DNA of 64,000 nucleotides from Diatrype stigma (Eukaryota > Ascomycota > Sordariomycetes > Xylariales > Diatrypaceae): the NCBI GenBank assembly GCA_022225965.2, contig JAKJXP020000032.1, positions 62,001 to 126,000 of the forward strand. The letters run 5' to 3'. Shown here in pieces: positions 23,565 to 36,197 of this stretch (position 1 is its first letter; every line of letters starts with the position of its first letter). The notes under the pieces are model-generated. The model worked only from the letters and a program-made list of their open reading frames with translations, made no database searches and was not told where the DNA came from. The position numbers and the translations under genes were made by a program.

Positions 23565-25905
23565 GATTCCGTTCTGGGGTTGTTTTCAGGCTTTAGACGG
23601 AAGGATAGACTACGTGGGATTGAAGAAAGCATGAACCTTTTAAAGAGGGATGGTTGAGGTTCGCTATCTTATGGACTAATACGGACAATAATATCTCCCG
23701 TTAACGACGCACGTTACGAATGATGCGAGGTCGGATGTTCGGCCTTGAGGCTATTCCAATTTCCCCCTCCCCTTAGTTAAACCACACCTCCCAATCAGCA
23801 CGTGACAGAACCCCCATTGACTTCATGTTTCTACGATCATTTTGAATACTATCACTGACACTTGATCAACTATTCATGTATACATTTATCACGACTTTTA
23901 CGTTGCTTCCCTGCCCTCTCATGTGCAGGGAGTGTCTAAGTCACGGATCCCCGATTTCGCTTTAAGCAAGCACGACCCCAAGAGTGATAGCTGCGACAAT
24001 TACTTCGAACTACGACGGGGAGGAAAGGAAGAACACATTATGCTGGTTTCCCCATATCATTTTCAGATCAGGAGATGTTTCAATTGCCCCTTTCTCCGAT
24101 ATGGCATGACTGTCTTTGGAAAGTCCCCCCGCCCCCGCCTTGAGAGCCTGTTGTCTCAGCATCTCACATCAGCAGCGCGGGCTATGAAAACTTTTAGTTA
24201 AACCCAGATTACGACCATGACTCCGAGTAGCTATTCGGGGGGCTTGTCCAGCTCGTCTTGGTCATGTTGATAATTGGCATTTAGCTATGCCCTTCGCCCT
24301 TCGTGGTTCCTTGTCTTGATAATGGGGAAGGGGGCAATCGTGAGCTCCTAGACTGGTATCCAAACTCAAATGTGACGTTGTAACCGTCGGTGAAAGATGT
24401 GATACCTTATGCCTCGATGAATTTCAAATCAACGTGATCTTTAGCCCCTAGAAGCTTTCTGGATCACATGTTATTTGAGTTCAGCCATTTATACATTCGT
24501 GAACATTCAAGCTATCCGGAAACTAAAATCTCTCTTGCCTCCGGGTAAACTTATATGGATATGGCGTTGTGTTATGGCAATGTTCGAGTACAACGGCCTG
24601 TTGCTATCCTACCGCAATGGAATTGGATCACTACCTACTGGAATGAATATGAGTACGGCCGTGTGGTGTCAAATGTGACGACTTTAAGTTTCCCATCACT
24701 GAGGGGAGACTTGCTTGTTCGTTGATATAACCGGAGATCACCCCACTGATAGGACATATAATATCTAGTGACACAGTTACAACTTTCGTATACCTAAGTA
24801 TGGAACCAAAGTGGCCATGTATTCGAACTGCGTAGAGTCATACCTGTACAACTTCTGTAGCTTGTGATCGACGCTGTCTGTGGCAGTGAAGCTTAAGGTT
24901 GTCTAGGCCCTGTATGCTGCGTCTCCTCCTGGTCAGGAGAGCTGACTATTACCTCCTCTCTGCCTTTGCTGGTCATGGTAGATTCGTAAGGTAGTTGCTG
25001 CTGAACCGCCACGTCCGGATGTACAATACCTACCTACATGTAGGTACACTGTCAGACTGGATAAAGTTTGTTGCGGGTTTCCGAGCTTATAGCCCTCCAT
25101 AATGTGAGTAATATCCAAGGTAAGTTTGCGACTGTGGCAGCGTGATCTGATCCGATATGGTCGAATGCTATTTGTATTTCTTGAGATTTACACACGAAGT
25201 ACCTACATAGTCAGGCACACGCGGACCACTTGCTGCGGCATATATCACTTACATACAAAATTACCTGTACCTATACGTGGGTGGGCAGTGTGGCAGTATA
25301 CGATAGGGCCTTGGAGTATAGAGAGACGGGAGACCTACTAACATACCTGGTAGGTAGGTAGGTATCAGGGGGTATTAGGAGGTATGTAGGTATTACGTAG
25401 TTGGTAACCGTCCACGTTGCTATAGCATAATTCCAGCGATTGCGGTTGCGGTTGCGGTTGTGGTTAACGCACTTGACGCACATGGTTCGAAGGTTGTGTG
25501 GGGTTAACTACGGCTCTTAACCATCTAAGTAAGGTACAGCTACGGCAAGCCGTCTTAGTGCTAGTATGTAGGTACATAGGTACAACGATGTAAGCCCCAG
25601 AAGCGCCCCAGAAACCCCGCCTCCCTCCAGCTGAGACCGCTGACCACTAACCAGTGAGGCAGTGACCTCTGACCTTCTGTAGAAGGTAAAGACTGAAGGT
25701 AAACCGTAACCTGGCAGTGATACTTAGGTACTGATAACCCGATAGCACGGCCCCGACCGAGGTCCCTGTCAGTGCATCACCCGGCTGCTCTCCCTCTCCC
25801 AAGACACCCAGCCTGGAATAGCCAGACCTGGTACTCATCGACCTCTCAACAAACACCAACACTTGGCCAGTTCGTTTCGAATCCGAATGTCCGTCTGATG
25901 CGAAC
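23565..25905. other. divergent intergenic region, no gene seen
   Basis: Lies between the Dabb gene (-) and the ABC transporter (+). The short frames (23923-24201, 24475-24678, 25126-25341) show no domains or splice continuity. It carries GGTAGGTA-type runs near 25351-25366 and a GCGGTT hexamer run at about 25438-25463. Confidence 0.5.
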
Positions 25906-28900
25906 ATGTTGTCCGACATGGCTTCATCAACGAGGCTTCGGGATGTCGCGCTCGGCGCATTATCCTTGTCTTCATGTCTTGTTTCCACCGTGACAGCCCA
26001 GAAGAACTATACGCAGCTCGACATGATGCGCGCTCAGCTGGCTCTACTGGATGATCGGCCTACCGACTGTCCCCCGTGGTTAGTTTTCACCGTCACGACA
26101 TGACTTTATTTTATCCATGTTTTCGTCTTATGATGATCGTCTATTTGCTGTTGCTATTTCGTGATTTATCTGTTGTTCGTCTTGGAAGATTGCATCTGTT
26201 TGAATCTGGAATGCGGAATCGTATGTCTTGAACCATAGCAGCTGTCGCTAACGATGACGTCTCTGCCTCGAATAGCTTCAACTGTCTTCTCCCGGCTTAC
26301 GAGTGCGGCCAATATGCCCAGTGCAACGAATACAACGGCAAATGCGAATGCCCCGCTGGCTTCGGAGGTGATGACTGTATAGAACCGAGTACGTCTTCTA
26401 GATAGATACATCCGCGACTCCGAAGACGGCCCCGATCGGGTCTGCCGCGCGTCAACGTAACTAACGATCGATGTGACAGCTTGTGGCTCGCTGGCCCGGG
26501 GAAAAGACCGACCGATGCGACAAGGCGACACTTGTGATTGCGATGATGGATGGACAGGTATCAACTGCAACGTCTGTACCCAAGACAATGCCTGCAACGC
26601 CCTTATGGAAACTGGAGATGGCGGTGTTTGCTATCAGAACGGCGAGGTCGTTCAGCAGAACCACCAGATGTGCGATGTCACCAACGAGAAGATCCTGAGC
26701 ATGCTCGACGGCAAAATCCCCCAAGCTACCTTCAACTGCAAGAGGGAATCCGGCTTTTGCGACTTTCAATGTACGTATACCCCCTTATCCCACCCCCTGG
26801 CCCTCTGTCTCAACCCCGTATATCTATATGGTCTCTTGAACCGATATGAGCGCATTCATAGCCGTATGATACTGACGCGTTTCATCGCATAGTTTGGATC
26901 GATCAAACCGAGTCCTTCTACTGCCACCTTGAACAATGCGAGTCGAGCGCCGAATTTACCCCGGAAACTAACAGCACCTTTTACAAATGCCCTGATGTCG
27001 AGTGCAGCTGTATCGCGGATCGTATGCTCTGCGGAGCTGATGGCTCTGTTGATCTGACCGATTTTCTCAAGGAATCAGTGGAGGGTCCCGCCGTCTTCCA
27101 ATGCGAACAGGAGGGAGGTGGTGTCAACAAATGCCAGTTCAAAGAGCCTTCGCTCGACTGGATGGTCCAGAATATCTTCGGAGACGAGCATATCTCCTTG
27201 GAGTGCCGTTCTGGAGAGTGTCTCTATCACACCGAGGTCCCGGGATATCAGCGACCTATCAAGGTGATCAACACGCCCCTGATAGCCGGTGTTATTGCCG
27301 GATGCTCCCTCTTCGTCGTACTTGTTATACTGGTGACATGGTACCTGAACCGTCGCCAGTTCAAGTACGGACCGATCCACCTGGACGATTCAGATGACGA
27401 GGGAATCAAACTCATGATGGACCACAAGCCCGCCGCGCTATATTTCCAAAATGTTGCGTACAACATAAATGGCAAGACAGTTCTCACTGACATCCAAGGT
27501 GCGGCCCACCCTGGAGAGATCACGGCGATCATGGGTGCCTCTGGAGCTGGAAAAACAAGTTTCTTGGACATTCTGGCCCGCAAGAACAAGCGCGGCCACG
27601 CCTCAGGGGATTTTTACATCAACGGCGAGAAGGTGACGGATCCCGAGTTCAAGAGCGTCATTGGTTTTGTCGACCAGGAGGATACAATGTTGCCTACCCT
27701 GACTGTTCATGAGACTATCCTCACTAGTGCGCTTCTTCGTCTTCCCCGTGCTATGAGCCGCGCCGCCAAAGAACAGAGAGTTTGGGAGGTTGAGAAGCAG
27801 CTTGGAATTTTCCATATCCGGGATTCTCTCATCGGCTCTGAAGAAGGCAAGGGCCGTGGCATCTCGGGAGGCGAGAAGCGACGCGTTGGCATCGCCTGCG
27901 AACTCGTCACTAGCCCGTCAATCCTTTTCCTGGATGAGCCAACAAGCGGTCTGGATGCCTTCAACGCCTTCAACGTTATCGAATGTCTTGTAACTCTAGC
28001 CAAGACGTACAAGAGAACTGTCATCTTTACGATCCATCAGCCCCGATCCAACATTGTTGCCCTGTTCGATCGCTTGATACTATTGGCCCAAGGACAGACG
28101 GTATACTCTGGACCTTTCTCGCAATGTCAGGAGTACTTCGACACCATTGGGTACTCCTGCCCACCTGGATTCAACATTGCCGACTATCTTGTTGACTTGA
28201 CAATGCATGCCGGAAACACTGCCGCCTTTGACGACGGGTCTCTTATGAACGACGTGTCTAGCATAGGACCAAGTAGTACGCACGCCGTCAAGTCGATCGC
28301 TAGCTTTTCCGCAAATAGCACCGCCGAGGACAGCGCGACCGAACCATCGTCAAGCCGCTCAAGTCGACCAAGCGGCAAAAGAAAGGATTCCCTCAAGGCG
28401 AAGCAAGACCGTGAACTTTTCACTCGTCGGAGGAACACAGCGGCTACGGCAGAATCGTCTGATGCCGAGGAGGAGATCGGAGCCTACAAACTGAAGAACC
28501 AGCCTCTTGCCGCACCCCCTCAGATTATCGTTGAAGACCCCGACGACCTCCCGCCCTCTGCCGGAACCCATCTGGATGGACTTGTCCAATCATACAAGGA
28601 CTCAAATATTTCTACGCAGATCTATGACGAGATCGTAGATGCCGTGGCGGGCGCAAGACACGCGAATGGTCAAAACGGCCAAGTGGGCGATGGGAATGCC
28701 AACGGTAAGGTTAGCGCAATCGGCCGGGGTTATGCTCGTGTTGGGTACCTAACACAGTTCATAATCCTATCGCAACGGACGTGGAGAAACCTGTACCGGA
28801 ATCCGCTGCTCATGCTGACACATTATGCGATCGCCATCGTGCTTGCGGTTCTGTCGGGCTACCTCTTCTATGGGCTGACGGATGATATCCCGGGATTCCA

Positions 28901-29576
28901 AAACCGACTGGGTCTCTTCTTCTTCCTCCTATCCCTGTTTGGCTTCAGCACCCTCACCAGCTTGACCGTCTTCGCCTCGGAGAGGCTGCTCTTCGTGCGC
29001 GAGCGAGCGAACGGATACTACTCGCCCATCACCTACTTCTGCGCCAAGGTGATGTTCGACATGATCCCGCTCCGCATCATCCCGCCGATCATCATGGGCG
29101 CCATCATCTACCCCATGACGGGCCTGATCCCCGACGCGTCGCACTTCTTCACCTTCATGCTGGTGCTGGTGCTCTTCAACCTGGCGGCGGCGGCGATCTG
29201 CTTGTTCATCGGCATCGTGTGCCGAGACGGCAGCGTGGCGAACCTGATCGGCAGCCTGGTTATGCTGTTCTCACTCCTGTTCGCGGGCCTGCTGCTGAAC
29301 CACAACGCTATCCCCGACGCCGCCCTCTGGCTGCAGTCCCTGTCCATCTTCCACTACGGCTTCGAGGCCCTGATCGTCAACGAGGTCGTCAAGCTCACCC
29401 TCGTGGACAAGAAGTACGGCCTCGACATCACCGTCCCGGGCGCGGCTATCCTGAGCTCGTTTGGTTTCGACAACGCCGCCAAGTGGATGGACATCATCAA
29501 CCTCGGCATCTTCGCCGCCGTGTTTGTCGTTCTGGCGTTCGCCGCTATGCATTTCTTGCTGGTTGAGAAGCGGTAG
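25906..29576 (+). CDS. ABCG-type ABC transporter with cysteine-rich EGF-like ectodomain (Adp1-like)
   Basis: Four exons, 25906-26078, 26276-26388, 26480-26770 and 26893-29576, encode 1086 aa (S. cerevisiae Adp1 is about 1050). An N-terminal signal sequence ([16 protein letters not shown]) is followed by a Cys-rich lumenal or extracellular part with EGF-like spacing ([40 protein letters not shown]). A membrane segment is at about 317-337. The nucleotide-binding domain has Walker [10 protein letters not shown] (407-415), signature SGGEKR (from 517), Walker B LFLDEP (from 537) and the H-loop His574. A long Ser/Glu-rich linker follows, then about six membrane helices (from about 820). It is a half-transporter-like ABCG protein that should dimerise or act alone with its single NBD. 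In fungi this branch is conserved but its substrate is unknown; a lipid or sterol is an inference from the ABCG family. A second ATG at 25918 could also start it. Confidence 0.92.
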
Positions 29577-30751
29577 GCTTGGCCGTGTGCGTGTGTCAGA
29601 GAGAGTGCCTATATGCCTGTGTGCCGGTGTGCCTGTGCGATTTGTATTGGGTGGGTGGAGGGAGGGAGGAAAGCAGGCCATGTAGGATAGAGGGATATAC
29701 AAAGTTTATTGGTTTATACGAGGGAAGCAGCCGAAGGCCGGTAAACATTTCGTTGCAAAAGCCAGCATCAGGTGTCTACCGACTTCTCGCCGCTACCTTC
29801 GTTTACATGCATTTTGTTTTTGTTGCTCTTCCCCTATTTGTTTCCTTGCTAGCATTCTGACCTCATTGATATGGGTTCGGGTTATTTATCATCATGCTAT
29901 ACTTTCGGAAATGGAAGATGGGCTGAATGGAATGTTTTGTTCTCAGGTTGTCAGGGTATTTTCTTCATTTTACTTTTTACTACGTAAAGTACTTGGGCGG
30001 AAAGCATGTTTCTGGGTTGGGATAGTTTCATCGTCCTCGGCGTTATCAGGGTCCATCTGCTTGTCAAGACCAGTTACTTGAGCTAAGGGAGTGAGTGCGT
30101 CATCGTCTAGTTAGCTGAGATATAAAGCACTCATATTTATATACATGAAGAATCTCAATGCTTTCATGGATGCCATCCAACTCGCTGTTGCGTAGTATAT
30201 CATATATAGGTAAAGAGGCCGTGGAGATAGTCCGCACCAAATTTGCACAGTATGCCTATCGCCCATCACTTCGGTCCCCAGCATCGCATCGATTGTCTTA
30301 TGAAACCGCGCTCATAATGTAAGTCCGGAGTATTTACGAGTACATATATAATGCGTGACTACGCTTTAGATTTTTCTTGGCTTTTTGATATGTAGGTAGA
30401 GAGCTGGTGGTACAATACAATGCGCAGCTAGCCGTGTGTCTATATACTTACTCCAGCCAACTGCTACATTTGACATATGTGAAGCACTGCACTGTCCTGC
30501 CCTGCTCTTCTCTGCTCTGAGGTACAAGGCCGATTTAGTGCAGGTAAGTAAACCCGGGCTTGGTTATACCGCCTAGCTCCTCGTACTATACACACACGGT
30601 CTCTGCTTCATGGACCCCTTAGAGCCCCCCTCCCCCTTTTCGCCCCTTCACTCGCGAGCTCTTTGTGCATCGGTAGACCGACCGACCGACCGACCGGGCG
30701 ACTAACCAACCGACCTCCTAGACCAATAGATGTGAACTCCAACCGACCGAA
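29577..30751. other. intergenic DNA between convergent genes
   Basis: 3' flanks of the ABC transporter (+) and mS26 (-). A GACC tetranucleotide run is at about 30678-30698. The frames at 29579-30081 are downstream read-through and show no features. Confidence 0.5.
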
Positions 30752-31795
30752 CTAATGATCAGTCTTCTCATCCATCAACCTATCGAGCTTCCCGCCCGTC
30801 AGCTCCTCCGCGACCTGCTTCTGGCGCTTCTCCGTCTTGTGCTTCTGGGACGAGTGGTCCTGGACGACGTGGTTGTTGCGGCCGCTGACCTCGCGCAGCA
30901 TATCGGCCACGGTGCTCGGCGAGCCCTCCAGATCCCAGATGTTGACGACGTCCTGGCCCAGCGCGCCGCGGCCGTGGAACTTGCGCGACTCGACGCTGAA
31001 CTCGCGCTCGACGGCGGCGCTCAGCCCGGCCTCGTCGATCACGAACGGCCCCAGCCGCGCGCTGATGTACAGCTCCTGCAGGGCGTCGCGGCGGCGCTCG
31101 GCGCGCTCGGCCGCCAGCGCCGCCGTGCGCTCCCGCGCCGCCAGCGACCGCTCCACGGCGAATGGGTCCGGCATGACGGTCGTGGCCAGCGTCTTGGCGT
31201 TGACGGTGCCGCGGGTCAGCACGTCGTCATCGCGCTCGGGGGCCAGGGCGGCGGCGCGGTTGGCGGCCAGCTTGGCGCGGCGGTCGGCGGCGCGCCGCGC
31301 GTCCAGCTGCTGCTTGCGCTGCCAGAGGTCGCGGAGACCGGCGCCGAGGTTCTCGCGCCGCCCCGCGGCCATCCGCCGCTTCCAGGCCTGGATGTCCGAC
31401 CCGGCCGGCCGCTGCGACCCCGCCGACGTCGGCGCCGGCGCCGTCTGCGCCACGAACGCCGCCGTCGACTTGATGTGCGCGTCGCGCTTCCGGAACACCG
31501 TCCGCGGCAGCGGCAGGTGGCCCTTGACCGGCTTCAGCTCCCGCCGCGCCTCGATCGACTGGTCCTGCGGCGGGTTCGGCACGTTGATGAACAGCGGCGA
31601 CTCCGGCGGGATGCTGAGGCGCGGCGCCGGCTTGGAGGAGATGTGCGAGGATTTGGACTTCTTGGAGGAGGAGGCGGGGCTGGATGTGCTGGAGAAGAAG
31701 GCGGCGGCGGCGGTTCGTGATGCGGTCGATAGGGAGGAGGGGCAGCAGCTACTCCCCCGGGGGAGGAGTGCCGGTCGGAGGCATAGGGGCGGCAT
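30752..31795 (-). CDS. PET123: mitochondrial small-subunit ribosomal protein mS26 (Pet123 family)
   Basis: An intronless gene of 347 aa. The N-terminus (MPPLCLRPALLPRGSSCCPS and the following Ser/Ala/Lys-rich stretch) is a plausible mitochondrial presequence. It is followed by the fungal-conserved PPESPLFINVPNPPQDQSIE and KGHLPLPRTVFRKRD motifs, a long helical Arg/Ala-rich middle (about 130-240), and RRDALQELYISARLGPFVIDEAGLSAAVEREF, which corresponds to the end of the yeast Pet123 core ([30 protein letters not shown]). Pet123/mS26 is a peripheral protein of the mitochondrial small subunit, needed for mitochondrial translation. The call rests on that C-terminal match and on recall of annotated filamentous-fungal relatives. 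Its divergent neighbour NOG2 is also a ribosome-biogenesis gene. Confidence 0.75.
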   Translation of the reverse strand: MPPLCLRPALLPRGSSCCPSSLSTASRTAAAAFFSSTSSPASSSKKSKSSHISSKPAPRLSIPPESPLFINVPNPPQDQSIEARRELKPVKGHLPLPRTVFRKRDAHIKSTAAFVAQTAPAPTSAGSQRPAGSDIQAWKRRMAAGRRENLGAGLRDLWQRKQQLDARRAADRRAKLAANRAAALAPERDDDVLTRGTVNAKTLATTVMPDPFAVERSLAARERTAALAAERAERRRDALQELYISARLGPFVIDEAGLSAAVEREFSVESRKFHGRGALGQDVVNIWDLEGSPSTVADMLREVSGRNNHVVQDHSSQKHKTEKRQKQVAEELTGGKLDRLMDEKTDH

Positions 31796-32620
31796 CTTGG
31801 GTGGGTGGGTGGCCGGACGAGTGGTTTATACTCGCGAAGATGGCGGGTATATGGCTGAGGTCGTTCCGTCCCCACTATCGAAGAGCAGCAAAAGTCGAGC
31901 TCTGCTGAAGCGATTGGCCGCTCGGGCGTGATGCACGATGCGGATTTTGTGACCAGCCCTCAATCGCTAGGGTGTACTTGGCTTTGGCGGACGTTGGGGA
32001 TGGTCGTCGTAGGCTCGGTGTCGTGTCGTGCTTCTGCTGTACCTCTTTTCCCGGCCTCGATCTCGATAAGACGGATCTTGAACTTTTGCAAAAGTCGAAA
32101 CCTGAATTGGAAATATTGAACGGTGATTCGATTTGCCGTGCTCCGGCCTAATTAGTGCAGGTGGTGCTGGTGGAGGGCAGGAGGGGTGGGTGGGGGCCAA
32201 GCTACCTGCCTAGGTACCTAGCCTATCTAGCCTGTATTAGGTACAATACGTAGCGCTTAGACCAGGTAGGTTTTAGTTACTTCGTAGGCTGTTAGGTAAG
32301 GTAAGTCCAGCCCCCCCCCCCCCACCTGCATTTACTGGTCGCAGGGTCGGCGGAAGAAAAGGAAAAAAGGAAAAAAGTTCCAGGCGGTCAAATTTTCCAG
32401 TTTCTGCCATCCCAGAAAATCGCATTCATTCTCTTCCAAGTTCTGCTCCCCACCCACCGGGCCATTGGAAAGTATCAGTCTCACTTACACCTCCCAGTAC
32501 CAACAATATAGAGAGTACTCTGGATAATTCATTATACTGTAATTATAATATACTCTCTTTCCGCTTCTTGAGGAGCTTCTCACTTTTCCCCTCGTTTTCT
32601 TTCTTTCTCCCATTGCAGCA
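31796..32620. promoter_or_regulatory. shared intergenic promoter between mS26 and NOG2
   Basis: This 825-bp region separates two divergently transcribed genes of ribosome function. It contains a TACCTAGG-type palindrome cluster near 32200-32225, TACTTCGTA at 32278-32286, a 13-nt C tract at 32311-32323 and, just before the NOG2 ATG, a strongly pyrimidine-rich run (about 32575-32612). No specific factor site can be named with confidence. Confidence 0.5.
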
Positions 32621-34974
32621 ATGGGTACCGGGAAAAAGGAGCGTAGCCGGCTTGTCCGCCAGGGCAAGACCGGTACCAGCATGGACAACATCAAAGTCAA
32701 GGGAGAGAACTTCTACCGGTATGTCCTGTCGCTTTGTGAGGCGCTCATCGTGACTTCGGGGTTCGGTGTGATCATTGCTAACACATCTGCATAGCGATGC
32801 GAAGAAGCTCAAGACCATAAATATGAGAAAAGATGGAAGACCAGAAAGAAATGCCGAGGGAACGATCACACGAGCTGCGAAGTACCAGTCGAGGGATGCG
32901 CCAGTGGCTAGAGTTGAGCCCAATAGAAAGTGGTTCACGAATACGCGCGTTATCAGCCAGGATAGTCTGGCCTCCTTCCGAGAGGCCATGGCCGAGAAGG
33001 AAGCCGACCCCTACCAGGTCCTCCTGAAGTCCAACAAGCTACCGTTGAGTCTGATCCGAGACGGCTCGGACACGAACGGCTTGAAACAACACGGGGCCAA
33101 GATGGCAATTGAGAGCTCGCCCTATTCTGAGGTATTCGGGTCCAAGGCGCAGCGGAAACGTGTCAAGCTCAGCGTATCGTAAGTCACCTACCCAACGACA
33201 GTCAGACTTCAAGGCCCAATATGCTAATGCTCCATACAGCAACTTAGAAGATCTGGTTGGCGAATCTGAGAAAGCTCTCGATACCTACAAGGATCGGCTT
33301 GAGCAAGCGAAACTGCTGAGCGGAACCTCTGGTGCCGATGCCGACGCCGACGCCGGGCATGGTGCCGGTGATATGGAGAACGCGCCTGAGAACCCGCTGA
33401 CCATGGCTATTGAGCCGATCTTCAACAAAGGCCAGAGCAAGCGGATATGGAACGAACTATACAAAGTTATTGATTCTTGTAAGTGTTGCCAACCATCCGA
33501 GCGCTGTGACCCCAAAGAGCAATGGCTGACCAGATGTTGCAGCCGATGTGGTTATACATGTCCTAGACGCCAGAGATCCGGAGGGCACACGTTGTCGTAG
33601 TGTCGAGAAGTACTTGAAGACCGAGGCACAACACAAGCACCTGATCTTCGTGCTAAACAAGTGTGATTTGGTGCCTACCAGCATGGCGGTAAGTCGTCTG
33701 TCTATCTATATCATTCCCCTGAACTCCTTCCTCGTCATCCCAATGCTTCAAGTCAGGACACTTTCTACATTTTCCTCATGGAAGACGTCTGTTAAATCGT
33801 TGGGAGATTAAATTTCCGAGCTTGCTGCTCCTATGTCTTCGGGCTGGGAGCTGACAGGGTTCCGTTTTGGGGCGCTGTCATTAGCACGGGTCTGTTTCAT
33901 ATTGAGTTGAGATCTATCTCTGCCCTTTATTGGGTGGCTAGGTGGTAGATTTCTTAGTGTTGATTCATACATCTATCTGTCACGTGTATCATTTTTTCCC
34001 CGTCACACATTCCCCTATTTCCATGCTTGGTGGTCATTGTACTAACGAGCTTCAAGGCGGCCTGGGTTCGTCGGCTTTCTGCTGATCATCCGACACTTGC
34101 TTTCCATTCGTCGATAACGAATTCTTTTGGAAAGGGATCCTTGATACAGCTTCTGAGACAGTTCTCCTTATTACACAAGGATCGCAAGCAGATCTCCGTT
34201 GGCTTCATTGGTTACCCAAATACCGGCAAATCCTCTATTATCAATACTTTGCGGAGTAAGAAGGTCTGCACGGTGGCACCAATCCCCGGCGAAACAAAGG
34301 TTTGGCAATATATTACGCTGATGAAGCGGATATACCTCATCGATTGCCCCGGAATCGTTCCTCCCAATATTCACGACACCCCCCAAGACATTCTGTTGAG
34401 AGGAGTAGTCAGGGTCGAGGGCGTGGATAATCCGGAACAATATATCCCTGCTATCCTGGCCAAAGTGAAACCACACCACATGGAAAGGACATACGAGCTC
34501 AAAGGCTGGAAGGACCATATTCATTTCTTAGAGCTGCTGGCTCGAAAGGGCGGTAGGCTGTTGAAGGGTGGAGAGCCGGATGTTGATGGTGTTGCCAAGA
34601 TGGTGCTCAATGACTTTTTCAGGGGGAAGATCCCCTGGTTCACACCAGCACCTGTCGTCGAGGGCGAGGAAGGCAAGGGCATAGAAGGCCGCGAAGGTAG
34701 ACTTGGCGAGATGACGAAGAAGCGCAAGCGGGATGACCAAGAGAGTGCCAAGGGTGCCTCGACGGCAGTACCAGATACCTCATCTACCAAAGCCGAGAAG
34801 GAGGATGATGACGAGTTCGAAGGATTTGGTAGCGATGATGACTCAGCCAGCGATGACAAAGCAGGGAAGGGCGTTGCGGGAAGCGAAGACGGCGACAGCG
34901 ACGACATGATTCCTCTGGAGGAGTTGAGCGACGTGGACGATGATGATGACTCGAGCGAAGGTGACGATGGTTGA
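32621..34974 (+). CDS. NOG2: nucleolar GTP-binding protein 2 (pre-60S assembly GTPase)
   Basis: Five exons, 32621-32718, 32795-33178, 33240-33478, 33543-33688 and 34057-34974, encode 594 aa. All junctions keep frame; intron 4 is long (368 nt) with a CTAACGAG branch site close to its acceptor. The N-terminal NGP1NT-type region includes [20 protein letters not shown] and [15 protein letters not shown]. The GTPase is circularly permuted: NKCD (about 279-282) comes before the P-loop GYPNTGKSS (341-349), then the ETKVWQYI switch and DCPG (385-388). The C-terminus is acidic and low complexity with a basic KKRKR patch, as in yeast Nog2. The protein binds late nucleolar and nuclear pre-60S particles, occupies the Nmd3 site and leaves before export. 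It lies divergent to mS26. Confidence 0.95.
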
Positions 34975-36197
34975 ACTGTCACTGCGCATCAAGTCGGATC
35001 ATTTATGAAGATTATGACAGCAAGAATGCTCATGCCGCGGACCAGCAGTTACGGCTTCACCTGAGTTGGTGGTGAGATGGGAGCTGGTTCGCAAGTCTTG
35101 AGTGTCGGAGAGATGGCCTTCTGAGCACCCTATGAAGGATACATGCATGCAGCCGCCATCCACGCACCACACCAAGTCATAATGCTCGAAACTCGATATA
35201 TCGCCAATTTTGGTATGTATGAGATATTATGACTTCAAGATCAGAGCAAACACATCGCAGAGCGCCCCTTAATGGATGGGCAAGTAAACAACAATGAAGA
35301 TACCCAGTGGGCTCGAGTAATCATCTCGAAAGCCCACAATACTGCAGAAATTAAAGACTCAAAGGCAATCCCGCACCTACTTCCGCCGTGTTCATCAGAT
35401 TACGTGACATTCCTTGAGCCCCGTAGATCAAACACATCGTCAATGTTACTCTAGCCCGTATAATTAAAGCACAATACAGTCATACAGGAGGCGAGGTGAG
35501 ATCATGTCTATCTATATTCATACCAGATTCCATACCTAGTACCTTCCCGAACTCAACGCACTCGATTCGTACTATAAGAAGCATCGGTAAGTGCTACTGG
35601 ACTGCCTCGTCTGCGACTAATGCCAACTGCGTCATCTGCTTTGCCATACTCTCCTGCCACAACCTGTAAACGTCGTTCTGAATGATCAACGGCAGCGGCA
35701 GCTGCTTATGAGTTCTGCTAGGCGGGCCTAAACATGGCATCGATGACCTACGTAGTGGTTACATCCAATCTTCGACGGCTTCACATCCATCTCCATGCAT
35801 TCTCTGTCATAGCCGCACACACTCGCACACACGCGGTCTCTCCTTTTGGTCTCTTGGTCCCATCAACATCTCCAAACTAACACCGGCCATTCCTTTTAAG
35901 GGGTTTTTTGGACATTTTGGAAGACGACACACACATACAGGATCAATCATAATACTCAACCCACCCTCCCCCTCTCTGCAACTCTCGCCTTTCTTTTCTT
36001 GCTCTTGGGGTTTTCTTCCACTTTACATCGCGAAGGTTTTGTATATCTGTCGATAGAGAGAGAGGGACTGTGTGTGTGTATAGCAGGAGAATAAGACGAA
36101 GAAAAAAGAAAGAACAAGAACAATACAGTCCATCAATCATCTCAGCAACCCAACGTAACGGCACATCAATTGCACGCTTTACCCTGGGGCCCAATGC
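34975..36197. other. intergenic DNA, no gene seen
   Basis: 3' flank of NOG2 and promoter/leader of the But2-domain gene on the same strand. A purine-rich tract on the plus strand (about 36056-36125) precedes the start. The frames at 35272-35454 and 35943-36194 show no features. Confidence 0.5.

Noticed and set aside
30755..31931. Plus-strand frames of 321 and 364 codons over the mS26 gene
   Set aside because: High GC suppresses stop codons; the minus-strand product matches a known ribosomal protein.
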